The notes under the pieces are model-generated. The model did no database searches. It saw only the letters and a list, made by a program, of their open reading frames with translations, and was not told where the DNA came from. 64,000 nucleotides of DNA from Mycobacterium heidelbergense (GTDB lineage Bacteria; Actinomycetota; Actinomycetes; Mycobacteriales; Mycobacteriaceae). The stretch lies in contig NZ_AP022615.1 of NCBI RefSeq assembly GCF_010730745.1, positions 4,464,001 to 4,528,000 on the forward strand. Direction: 5' to 3'. This document shows positions 53,079-60,390 of this stretch, piece after piece; position 1 is the first letter of the stretch, and every line of letters begins with the position of its first letter. The translations under genes and the position numbers were made by a program.

Positions 53079-54479
53079 CTACTTCTGCGCCGCCTCCTTA
53101 ATCAATGTCGCGGCCGTGCGTTTGAGCACATCGCGCTGCCTGGTCACGTCGGCGATCGCTTTGCGCAGCTGGTTGAGTTCGTCCCTTTCGGCCACCGCGC
53201 CGTCGGCGCTCGCGCCCGGTGCGACCCAGCGGGCCGCGGCGTCGTCGTCCATGCCCGGCTCCCCGGCCAGCGCCGGGATCACCTTGTGGCGCGCGCCGGC
53301 TCGCAGACGACCCTGGTCGCCCCGCGGCGCGTTGACGACGCTGGCCACCGGCCCCATCGGGGGCATGCCGTAGAAGCCGCCCGGCCCGGCCTGCGCCGCA
53401 CCGTCCAGCCCGGCGGCCGGCAACGCGGTGGCGGCCAGCCGGATCGCCGGCGAGGTGCCCCACGTCTGCGGCACCGACAGCGTGCCGACCGACGCGGCGC
53501 GGCCCAGACCCGCCGACATCCCGGCGCCGCCCAGGCCCGCCGCGGGAGTGGGCGAACCCACCAGGGCCGGGGAGCCCAGCCCCGCCGCCAGGCCGTCGCC
53601 GACTCCCGGAGAGACGGTCGACGCCGCGGTCACCGGCGCCGAAAGCGCACTGACCACCGGATTCCAGAACGCGGCTATCGGCGGCGCGATGGTCAAACAC
53701 AGCCCGGAGGCATCGAAGTTCAGGCCCTCGGAGAGGATTTCGTACCCCTCGAGCAAGGTGCTGAATTGGTTGAACGTCTGGATCGGATAGCTGTTCAGCA
53801 GGTCCAGGATCGGATTCGATCCGGACACCGATCCCGCCGAAAGACCCTGCAGCAGGTTGGGCACGCTCGAGAGCGCCGATTGGGTGCTTGAGCCGGTCGC
53901 GGTCGTGGCGGCCGCGGCGCCTTGGGTGGTGGTGCCGGCCGGGTCGGTGGTTTGTGGTGGGGAGGTGAACGCGGTCAATGTTGTCGCGGTGGCCGAGGCC
54001 GCGGCGTAGCTGTACATGGCGGCGGCGTCTTGGGCCCACATTTCGGCGTACTGGGCCTCGGTGGCGGCGATCGCCGGGGTGTTCTGGCCCAGGATGTTGG
54101 TGGCCACCAACGACGCCAGCAGCGCCCGGTTGACCTCGATCTCCGCCGGGGGCACCGTGGCCGCAAACGCCGCCTCATAGGCCGCGACGGCCGACCCCAG
54201 CTGGCTGGCGGTCTGGCCCGCCTGTGCCGCGGTGGCGTTCATCCACGACACGTACGGAACCGCGGCGGCCGCCATCGCCCCCGACGACGGACCCACCCAC
54301 GGCCCGCTCGTCAACGCGGAAAGCGTCGCCCGATACGAGGTCGCGGCCGAACCCAACTCCGCGGCCAACCTGCTCCAGGACGCGGCCGCCATCACCAGCG
54401 GGCCCGACCCCGCGCCCGCATACATCCGGGCGGAGTTGACCTCCGGCGGCAACCCCGCGAAATCCAGGCCGCCGATCAC
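53079..54479 (-). CDS. PPE family protein (PPE-SVP type), second of a tandem pair
   Basis: A 466-residue PPE protein with LPPEVNSARMYAGAGSGPL at the N-terminus, the W-x-G secretion feature in GPWVGPSS, and a C-terminal SVP-type tail (GTLSVPQTWGTSPAIRLA). A coiled segment VAERDELNQLRKAIADVTRQR ends the protein. Such proteins go out through ESX systems, mainly ESX-5, and some form small-molecule channels in the outer membrane. GTG 54479 overlaps the upstream PPE stop (GTGA). No PE partner gene is adjacent. Confidence 0.93.
   Translation of the reverse strand: MIGGLDFAGLPPEVNSARMYAGAGSGPLVMAAASWSRLAAELGSAATSYRATLSALTSGPWVGPSSGAMAAAAVPYVSWMNATAAQAGQTASQLGSAVAAYEAAFAATVPPAEIEVNRALLASLVATNILGQNTPAIAATEAQYAEMWAQDAAAMYSYAAASATATTLTAFTSPPQTTDPAGTTTQGAAAATTATGSSTQSALSSVPNLLQGLSAGSVSGSNPILDLLNSYPIQTFNQFSTLLEGYEILSEGLNFDASGLCLTIAPPIAAFWNPVVSALSAPVTAASTVSPGVGDGLAAGLGSPALVGSPTPAAGLGGAGMSAGLGRAASVGTLSVPQTWGTSPAIRLAATALPAAGLDGAAQAGPGGFYGMPPMGPVASVVNAPRGDQGRLRAGARHKVIPALAGEPGMDDDAAARWVAPGASADGAVAERDELNQLRKAIADVTRQRDVLKRTAATLIKEAAQK
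53914..54162. repeat. Near-identical segment shared by the two PPE genes (copy 1)
   Basis: About 249 bp here is almost identical to 55305-55553, with roughly ten differences, while flanking parts of the two genes are clearly more diverged. It encodes the end of the conserved N-terminal PPE domain (NRALLASLVATNILGQNTPAI and following). This suggests recent duplication or gene conversion. Confidence 0.85.
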
Positions 54480-55858
54480 AGCATCGCCTCCTTGATCAGG
54501 CGGGCCGCCGCGTCTCGCTCCGTCGCCACCTCCGCGATCTCCTTGCGCAGCTTGTCGAGTTCCTCGCGTTCGCGTTCGCTCAACGCGCTGGCGACGTGCT
54601 GGCGAGTCCGCTGCGGCTGCGCCGGCACGACGGGGATGTTCTCGTCGGCGCCCGCTTCGCCGGGCAGCGTCGGGACGACTTTGTGACCAGCGCCGGATCG
54701 GGCGCGGGTCTGTTCGCCCCTGGGCGCGTTGACCAGGCTGCCCACCGGCGGAATGCCGCCGAAGAAGCCGCCGGGCCCGGCCGCCCCGGCCTGCGGCAAG
54801 CCGTCCGAGGCGGCGCTCGCCAGTGGCGATGCGCTGGCGGCAAGCCGGATCGCCGGGGAGGCCCACGACTGCGGCACCGACAGCTCGCCGACGGTGGCCG
54901 CCTCGCCCAGGCCCGCCGAGACCCCGGCGTTGCCCAGGCCCGCCGAGACCGACCCACCCGCCCCCGAGTCGTACGCCCCCACCAGGGCTCCCAGCCCGGC
55001 GTCGGGTGCCACGTCGACGGCCGTGGCCGCCATCGCCCCCGGCACCAAGAGCCCGTATAGGCCGCCCATGAAGGGGGTGATGCCGGACGCGGTGAACAAG
55101 AACCCGCTGATGACCAGCGCGAGGTTCCCGACGTTCATGGTGAACGTGTTGAGGGCGTTGCCCGTGTCGGTGCCAAGCAGGTTTTCCAGCCACGTGATCG
55201 GGTTGACCGACGCCGCCGACGAGAGACTTTGCAGGGCGCTGGGCACGTTCGCGAGCGCCGATTGCGCGCTCGAGCCGGTCGCGGCGGCGGTGGCCTGGGT
55301 GACCGCGGCGCCTTGGGTGGTGGTGCCGGCCGGGTCGGTGGTTTGTGGTGGGGAGGTGAACGCCGTCAATGTTGTCGCGGCGGCCGAGGCCGCGGCGTAG
55401 CTGTACATGGCGGCGGCGTCTTGGGCCCACATCTCGGCGTACTGTGCCTCGGTGGCCGCGATCGCCGGGGTGTTCTGGCCCAGGATGTTGGTGGCCACCA
55501 ACGACGCCAGCAGCGCCCGATTGACCTCGATCTCCGGCGGCGGCACGGTGGCCATGAACGCGGCTTCGTAGGCCGCCACCGCCGATTTGAGCTGACCGGC
55601 GGTCTGCTCGGCCCCGGTGGCCGTGGCGCCCATCCACGACAGGTACGGCGCGACCGCGGCGGCCATCGTGATGGACGACGGACCCACCCACGGCCCGGCC
55701 GTGAGCTCGGACACCGCCGTCCGATACGAGCCCGCCGCGAAATTCAGCTCCGCGGCCAGCCCGTCCCAGGCCGCGGCCGCCGACACCAGCGGGCCCGACC
55801 CCGCGCCCGCATACATCCGGCCGGAGTTGACCTCTGGAGGCAACACCCCAAAATCCAC
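54476..55858 (-). CDS. PPE family protein (PPE-SVP type), first of a tandem pair
   Basis: A 460-residue PPE-SVP protein starting VDFGVLPPEVNSGRMYAG at GTG 55858, with AGGGGG about 8 bases upstream. It has GPWVGPSS, the SVP motif ELSVPQSWASPAIRLA and a C-terminal coiled segment EREREELDKLRKEIAEV like its neighbour. The middle (residues about 250-330) carries a hydrophobic stretch (TMNVGNLALVISGFLF). The open frame that extends further upstream has no PPE character. Its stop overlaps the second PPE start. It may serve as an outer-membrane route for the permease substrate, which is inference. Confidence 0.92.
   Translation of the reverse strand: MDFGVLPPEVNSGRMYAGAGSGPLVSAAAAWDGLAAELNFAAGSYRTAVSELTAGPWVGPSSITMAAAVAPYLSWMGATATGAEQTAGQLKSAVAAYEAAFMATVPPPEIEVNRALLASLVATNILGQNTPAIAATEAQYAEMWAQDAAAMYSYAAASAAATTLTAFTSPPQTTDPAGTTTQGAAVTQATAAATGSSAQSALANVPSALQSLSSAASVNPITWLENLLGTDTGNALNTFTMNVGNLALVISGFLFTASGITPFMGGLYGLLVPGAMAATAVDVAPDAGLGALVGAYDSGAGGSVSAGLGNAGVSAGLGEAATVGELSVPQSWASPAIRLAASASPLASAASDGLPQAGAAGPGGFFGGIPPVGSLVNAPRGEQTRARSGAGHKVVPTLPGEAGADENIPVVPAQPQRTRQHVASALSEREREELDKLRKEIAEVATERDAAARLIKEAML
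55305..55553. repeat. Near-identical segment shared by the two PPE genes (copy 2)
   Basis: Partner of 53914-54162. Both encode the conserved N-terminal PPE region; the near identity at DNA level, including silent positions, is far higher than in the rest of the genes. Confidence 0.85.
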
Positions 55859-56586
55859 CGCTAAGCCCCCTAAAAAGCTGACGCTTGGCGCTCGGTTTTG
55901 AACGCATGGACGAACGGCACCCTGGCTGTCCACGCCGCGGTATCGAGGTGGACATCGCCCGATCGACGCCGATGTGGAAGCACGGACACCAACAGTGACG
56001 CACGTCTCTGTAACCATCCTGGCTAACTGCTGGGAATTAGCTGGGAAATCCCATTCTCACGCCCGCCCTAGGCGCGTTCCGCTCGCCGAAACCGCGTTAC
56101 GGCGACGGGCGTCCGCCGCCGGTTGCCACCGGCCAAAGCGGCGCCGCGCCCGCACGCGCAAGCCCTTGAACGCGCCTCCCGGCATCGGCCGTCCTGGGCG
56201 CGAAAGCCCCTATTTCACAACGGATTATCCTCATCCGAAGGGCGCCCGGCCGGGGCGACCGCGCCGACCGGAATGCCGTCGGCGCGGATCGCAAAAGCTC
56301 CGGTGGTCGTCCCTGCCGTCGGTGGTGCCGGCGGTGGGTGACGAGGCCCGTGAATCGGGCGCCGCGCGCATCGCCGCGCCTGGCCGCCGCTACCCCAATC
56401 ACGTTTGCTACAAACCACATGGGCAAGCGTAATTGGCAATCCAGCCGGATTGCCTCACTGTGCCGGTGCAACGGAGCCTAGCCGCTTCGGAAGCCCGTCG
56501 ACGCGGAAATGCTTGGTGGTGAACGCATCTCGGCGCGAATCCGCCTTGCGCGCGGGGTGCTCACGGCCCGATTCGGCGAAACTGAC
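55859..56586. other. 728-bp non-coding gap between ureohydrolase and PPE genes
   Basis: No convincing gene is seen; the open frames here lack family character. The gap holds a perfect hairpin GGCAATCC-AGCC-GGATTGCC (56435-56454), a possible terminator of the ureohydrolase transcript without a T-run. It also holds the palindrome TGGGAAATCCCA (56042-56053) inside a direct repeat CTGGGAA-N4-CTGGGAA, and presumably the promoter of the PPE-permease-urease transcript. No second guanidine riboswitch was found in it. Confidence 0.6.
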
Positions 56587-57750
56587 CTAGTCGTTGAACG
56601 GCCCCCATGCGTGTCGCTTGAGGCTCGCCGGCTTCTTGCCGAGCTTTCCGGCCCGCACCATCACGGCCAGGCTGTCCAGGATGACCCGGCTGCTCATCAG
56701 GGCGGTCTGCTCGGCCCAGTCGTAGGGCGGGGAGCACTCCACCACCTCGATGCCGTTCAGCCCGGGTTCGGAGATCAGCCGAATGAGGTTGAGCGCTTCG
56801 CGCGGCAGCAGCCCGCCGGGTTCGGGCCACCCGGTGCCGGGCACGAATCCGGCGTCGATCACGTCGATGTCGAAGGACAGGTACACCGCCTTGGCGTCCT
56901 TCCACGCCGTTTCGAGCGCGATCTCCGCGACCTTTTCGATCCCGACGCGTTCGACGTCGCCGACGGTGATCACGGTGCTACCGCGCTCCCGGCCGACCTT
57001 GACGCCCGCGCGCGGCGCCTGCCATCCGCCGATACCGATCTGCACCAGGTTGGTGGCCGGCGCGTTCTTGATGTTGGTGGCGTGGAACCACGGCGTGGTG
57101 TGCATCCGCTCGTCGAGGTCGGTTTCCTGGGTGTCGACGTGGCGGTCGAAGTGGATGATGCCCACGTTGCCGTCCATGTGCGGGGCGAGGCCGCGCACGG
57201 TCGGGAACCCGATGGAGTGGTCGCCGCCGAGGATCACCGGGAACACGCCCTGCGAGACCACATGCGACATGGCCGTGCTGATCTGGTCGAACGACTTCTC
57301 GATGTTGGCGGGAATGGTGACCACGTCGCCGATGTCGACGATGTTGAGCTGCTCCCGCAGGTCGACGCCCAGTTCGTAGCAGTAGGTGCCGAACAGATTG
57401 GTCGAGCGGCGGATGCCCATCGGGCCGAACCTGGTGCCCGGCCGGTAGGTGGTACCCGCGTCGAGCGGCGCCCCGAAGACCGCCACCTCGGCGTCGCCCA
57501 CGTCGTGCACGTCTTCCAGGAACGGGCACTTCAGAAACGTCCCGCGCTCCCCGGCGAAGTGCGGCAGCTCTCCGCGGGAGAAGGTGGACAACGTGCGGTC
57601 GTTGATGGTGGGGGCCGCTTCCAGGCCGTGGGCGAGGCAGCGCTCGATCTCTTCGCGATGGCGGCGGGTGGGCAGGTCGGCCTCGGCCTGTTGTGCCCAC
57701 GCGCCTTCCCGGTTGGGAATGTCGGCCTGCCCAGCGAACGGATTGATCAT
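56587..57750 (-). CDS. Ureohydrolase of the agmatinase / guanidine hydrolase family
   Basis: A 387-residue arginase-fold, two-metal hydrolase that should release urea from a guanidino substrate. Metal ligands are His178 (GGDHS), Asp202, His204, Asp206 (DRHVD), and Asp294, Asp296 (SFDIDVID). Unlike short agmatinases it has about 85 extra N-terminal residues (TFSRGELPHFAG), and it carries GTTYRPGTRFG and GTGWPEPGG; as I recall, Ni-dependent guanidine hydrolases use a Thr and a Trp in equivalent motifs. A guanidine-III riboswitch in its leader makes free guanidine the leading substrate. ATG 57750 follows GAGGAAA. Confidence 0.85.
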   Translation of the reverse strand: MINPFAGQADIPNREGAWAQQAEADLPTRRHREEIERCLAHGLEAAPTINDRTLSTFSRGELPHFAGERGTFLKCPFLEDVHDVGDAEVAVFGAPLDAGTTYRPGTRFGPMGIRRSTNLFGTYCYELGVDLREQLNIVDIGDVVTIPANIEKSFDQISTAMSHVVSQGVFPVILGGDHSIGFPTVRGLAPHMDGNVGIIHFDRHVDTQETDLDERMHTTPWFHATNIKNAPATNLVQIGIGGWQAPRAGVKVGRERGSTVITVGDVERVGIEKVAEIALETAWKDAKAVYLSFDIDVIDAGFVPGTGWPEPGGLLPREALNLIRLISEPGLNGIEVVECSPPYDWAEQTALMSSRVILDSLAVMVRAGKLGKKPASLKRHAWGPFND

Positions 57751-57865
57751 CGGTTTCCTCTCGTCGAGTACCAACTCACGGTGGAGGATGCCCCGACGAC
57801 CAGGATCAAACGAAGGAGGAGTTCAAAGATCATTTTCGGTTGACCGGCGCGCTAAGCATCCGCGG

Positions 57866-57906
57866 TCACCGTCTTGTCGCTTTCCGGGTACGGCGAACTC
57901 GTCCGG
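57866..57906 (-). promoter_or_regulatory. Guanidine-III (ykkC-III) riboswitch
   Basis: A 41-nt element 115 nt upstream of the ureohydrolase ATG. On the minus strand it contains CCGGACGAG, CCGTACCCGG and GACAAGACGG in order with family spacing. From memory the Thermobifida fusca guanidine-III RNA has the same length and these same blocks. Folding by eye gives the expected H-type pseudoknot: P1 pairs nucleotides 1-4 with 20-23 (CCGG/CCGG) and P2 pairs 11-17 with 35-41 (seven pairs, one G-U). Guanidine binding is expected to turn expression on. Confidence 0.9.
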
Positions 57907-58188
57907 GCGGCCCTTGCGGCGCGCCGCCCATCAAGGTACCGATTCGATCGGCGACCGCAACTCCCGTGGCGGGCGTGTCCGCCGCGGTGTCCGGCCCGGC
58001 CGGCGGCCGCGCCGTGCCTCGCGTGCGGAGGGATGGACCTGAGAAGTCCCGTTATTCCCTTGTGGGACGGGGGATTTAGCCACATCGACGCCGCGCAGCA
58101 ATCGAGCCTTCGCAAAGGCTGATCGGCTACTGGGAACTTGCTGGGAGTTTTGGCCGATCGGGAATTTCGGTTCGAGCGGCCGGGCCCG
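57907..58188. other. Leader/promoter region upstream of the riboswitch
   Basis: About 280 bp without a credible gene between the riboswitch and the thioesterase 3' end. An inverted repeat at 58046-58071 can fold as nested stems GTCCC/GGGAC or CCCGT/ACGGG. A direct repeat CTGGGAA-N4-CTGGGA lies at about 58131-58148. The transcription start of the ureohydrolase should be here; no clear -10/-35 pair was picked. Confidence 0.5.
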
Positions 58189-58603
58189 TCATGCCTCGAG
58201 GTTTTGCAGCCGCACCTGACCCCGGGCCACGACCCGATCCTGGTCGTCGGTGATCGTGACCAGCCACAGCTGCTGACGCCGGCCGCGGTGAATCGGTTCG
58301 GCCTTGCCGAAGACCGTCCCGGAGGTGATGGAGCGCAGGGAAATCGGTGTTGTTGTTGACGCCCACCACGTTCCCGCCGCCGCCGTTCGCGTTGAGCCAG
58401 GTGTGGGCGGCCACGCTGGCCATGCTCTCGACCATCGAGCAGTAGACGCCGCCGTGTACGAGGCCCATCGGCTGCAACAGCTTGGGCGTGACCTCGAGCT
58501 GGGCGCGGGCGCCGTCGGGGCTGAGCGCGGTGAACCGCAGCCCCATCTCGTTGTCGAACGGCGCGGTGAAATTCGGCGGGATGATCGCTTCCGGCGACGG
58601 CAC
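58189..58603 (-). pseudogene. Frameshifted PaaI-type thioesterase (Rv1847-like)
   Basis: A hotdog-fold thioesterase gene. From GTG 58603 the frame reads FTAPFDNEMGLRFTALSPDGARAQLEV and LVHGGVYCSMVESMA, as in Rv1847, then breaks near 58336-58340 after GVNNNTDF. The remainder continues in another frame as RSITSGTVFGKAEPIHRGRRQQLWLVTITDD (quoted only in part: SGTVFGKAEP, RRQQLWLVT), ending TGA at 58189-58191. Total length fits a 140-residue protein with one extra base. It is either a true pseudogene or a sequencing error. Confidence 0.8.
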
Positions 58604-58663
58604 GTTCCTCTGTCTACACCATCGGCGGACCCCGGAATGTCGGAGGAGGACGGGCCGGCCCCG

Positions 58664-58767
58664 AAAACAGGCGAGCCCCGCGCACACCAGGGCGCGGGGC
58701 TCGCCGATCGAGTAGACCGGGGGTCACTGCAGCCCTCAGGACTCGCCGCGGTCGTTGACGCTCGATC
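58664..58767 (-). ncRNA. mrsI: Predicted iron-responsive small RNA (MrsI homologue)
   Basis: A roughly 104-nt RNA is predicted on the minus strand. A -35 TTGCAA (58803-58798), 18-bp spacer and -10 TATGCT (58779-58774) are overlapped by an IdeR box, and transcription would stop at the perfect hairpin 58705-58670 followed by TGTTTT. In M. tuberculosis the IdeR-repressed sRNA MrsI (ncRv11846) lies between the homologues of exactly these two neighbours, on the same strand relative to them. It is expected to reduce expression of iron-using proteins when iron is low. Ends are approximate. Confidence 0.8.
58670..58705 (-). terminator. Intrinsic terminator of the predicted sRNA
   Basis: A perfect 14-bp stem, GGCGAGCCCCGCGC with its complement, an 8-base loop, and TGTTTT after the hairpin on the minus strand. 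This is a canonical rho-independent terminator, rare in mycobacteria, and it lies between two divergent protein genes, so it must serve an RNA gene. Confidence 0.9.
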
Positions 58768-58776
58768 GCCATCAGC

Positions 58777-58795
58777 ATAGGCAAGGCTGCCCTAA
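58777..58795. promoter_or_regulatory. IdeR box at the sRNA promoter
   Basis: ATAGGCAAGGCTGCCCTAA matches about 15 of 19 positions of the IdeR consensus and overlaps the -10 region and spacer of the minus-strand sRNA promoter, a position that predicts repression when iron is plentiful. Confidence 0.75.
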
Positions 58796-58835
58796 TTTTG
58801 CAAGGGTAGGCTCGCGGCTCAGGTGCTCGCATCGG

Positions 58836-58852
58836 TACGACGGCCAGTAGTA
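58836..58852. promoter_or_regulatory. BlaI-type dyad upstream of blaI
   Basis: TACGAC-N5-GTAGTA is a near-perfect dyad of the TAC-T/G-AC and GTAGTA type recognised by BlaI repressors. It lies 44 bp before the blaI ATG, consistent with autoregulation. Confidence 0.5.
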
Positions 58853-58896
58853 AGCCGGAGTACGCTGGTTTCAACCCTGATGGAGATGAACGAACT

Positions 58897-59316
58897 ATGG
58901 CCAAGCTGACCCGGCTGGGGGATCTGGAACGCGCGGTGATGGACCACTTGTGGTCCACCCCGGAACCTCAAACCGTCCGCCAAGTCCACGAAGCGTTGTC
59001 GGCGCGGCGCGACCTCGCCTACACGACGATCATGACCGTCCTGCAGCGGTTGGCCAAGAAGAACCTGGTGTCCCAGATTCGCGACGACCGCGCCCACCGG
59101 TACGCGCCCGTGCATGGCCGCGACGAGCTTGTCGCCGGGCTGATGGTCGACGCGCTGGCCCAGGCCGAGGACTCCGGGGGCAGACAGGCCGCGCTGGTGC
59201 ACTTCGTCGAGCGGGTCGGCGCCGACGAGGCCGAGGCGCTGCGGCGCGCGCTCGCCGAATTGGAAGCAAATCAACGCAATAACACGCCGTCGGCTGGCGC
59301 ACCAGCGGAGGACTGA
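58897..59316 (+). CDS. blaI: BlaI-family transcriptional repressor (Rv1846c-like)
   Basis: A 139-residue winged-helix protein of the Penicillinase_R family: LGDLERAVMDHLW, TVRQVHEAL, and the recognition helix region AYTTIMTVLQRLAKKNLV. It represses its own operon and genes linked to beta-lactam stress in M. tuberculosis. The protease-type membrane sensor gene follows 14 bp later. A candidate operator is upstream. Confidence 0.92.
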   Translation: MAKLTRLGDLERAVMDHLWSTPEPQTVRQVHEALSARRDLAYTTIMTVLQRLAKKNLVSQIRDDRAHRYAPVHGRDELVAGLMVDALAQAEDSGGRQAALVHFVERVGADEAEALRRALAELEANQRNNTPSAGAPAED

Positions 59317-59330
59317 GGGAGACTAGCAGC

Positions 59331-60281
59331 GTGTCAGCGCTGGCCTTCGCCATCCTCGCGGTGCTGTTGGTCGGCCCCGTGCCGGCCCTCTTGGCACGAG
59401 CGGCGTGGCCGCTGCGCGCCCCCCGCGCCGCGATGGTGCTGTGGCAGGCCATCGCCCTTGCCGCGGTGCTGTCGGCGTTCAGCGCCGGCATCTCGATCGC
59501 CAGCAGGCTGCTCGTGCCCGGCCCCGACGGGCGGCCCACGGCCAGCGTCGTCGGCGCCGCCGACCGGCTCGGCTGGCCGCTGTGGACGGCCTACATCGCC
59601 GTCTTCACGCTGACCGTGCTGGTCGGCGCCCGGTTGATGGTCGCGGTTGCGCGGGTGGTCGTCGCCAATCGGCGTCGACGGGCCCACCACCGCATGGTCG
59701 TCGACCTCGTCGGGCTCGAACACGACGCGGCCGTCGCCCAGCCGTGCGCGTGGACGCGCGACCTTCGCGTCCTGGGCGTTCCGCAACCGCTCGCCTACTG
59801 CCTGCCCGGCGTGCGCAGCCGGGTCGTGGTCAGCGAGGGAACGCTGACCACGCTGACCGGTGAGGAAGTCGCGGCGATCCTCACCCACGAGCGGGCCCAC
59901 CTGCGGGCCCGGCACGACCTGGTGCTGGAAGCGTTCACCGCGGTGCACGCCGCCTTCCCGCGCCTCGTCCGCAGCGCCAATGCGCTGCGCGCGGTGCAAC
60001 TGCTCGTCGAGCTTTTGGCCGACGACGTCGCGGTGCGCGCCACCGGCCGCACCCCCCTGGCCCGCGCGCTGGTGGCCTGCGCGTCCGGGCGGGCGCCCTC
60101 GGGCGCGCTGGCCGTCGGCGGCACGAGCACGGTGTTGCGGGTGCGGCGGCTGTCCGGGCGCGGCAACAGCCTGACGCTGTCGGTGGCCGCCTACCTGGGC
60201 GCGGCCGCCGTCCTGGTGGTGCCCACCATCGCGCTGGCCGTACCCTGGCTCACCGAGCTGCGGCGGCTGTTCAACCTCTAA
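59331..60281 (+). CDS. blaR: BlaR-like M56 family membrane metallopeptidase (Rv1845c-like)
   Basis: A 316-residue membrane protein with three or four helices and the zinc-protease motif H-E-R-A-H in ILTHERAHLRARHD. The M56 domain cleaves BlaI in staphylococci; here there is no extracellular penicillin-binding sensor domain, so the inducing signal must be sensed otherwise. The C-terminus ends in a last transmembrane helix. GTG 59331 is the start. It follows blaI in one operon. Confidence 0.88.
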   Translation: MSALAFAILAVLLVGPVPALLARAAWPLRAPRAAMVLWQAIALAAVLSAFSAGISIASRLLVPGPDGRPTASVVGAADRLGWPLWTAYIAVFTLTVLVGARLMVAVARVVVANRRRRAHHRMVVDLVGLEHDAAVAQPCAWTRDLRVLGVPQPLAYCLPGVRSRVVVSEGTLTTLTGEEVAAILTHERAHLRARHDLVLEAFTAVHAAFPRLVRSANALRAVQLLVELLADDVAVRATGRTPLARALVACASGRAPSGALAVGGTSTVLRVRRLSGRGNSLTLSVAAYLGAAAVLVVPTIALAVPWLTELRRLFNL

Positions 60282-60322
60282 CCCACCGGAGAGCCATCAC
60301 TAACCCACCGGAGAGCCATCAC
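60279..60322. repeat. 22-bp tandem duplication between blaR and gnd1
   Basis: TAACCCACCGGAGAGCCATCAC occurs twice in a row, at 60279-60300 and 60301-60322 (written here as one 22-bp unit: first part TAACCCACCGG, second AGAGCCATCAC). The first copy includes the blaR stop codon. It leaves both genes intact and may be a small slippage product. Confidence 0.85.
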
Positions 60323-60390
60323 CCGAGGGCAGATACGTGTTCGCCGTGCCAGGGCTTTAGCCGAAGTTCTCCAACCCGAGAGGCCAAGAC

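Noticed and set aside
53079..56003. Single 974-codon frame across both PPE genes
   Set aside because: The frame of the second PPE stays open through the first gene, which is coded in another frame; two separate proteins with GTGA overlap explain it.
57874..58122. Small plus-strand ORF over the riboswitch
   Set aside because: Arg/Pro-rich shadow composition, no start signal, and the minus strand has a structured RNA there.
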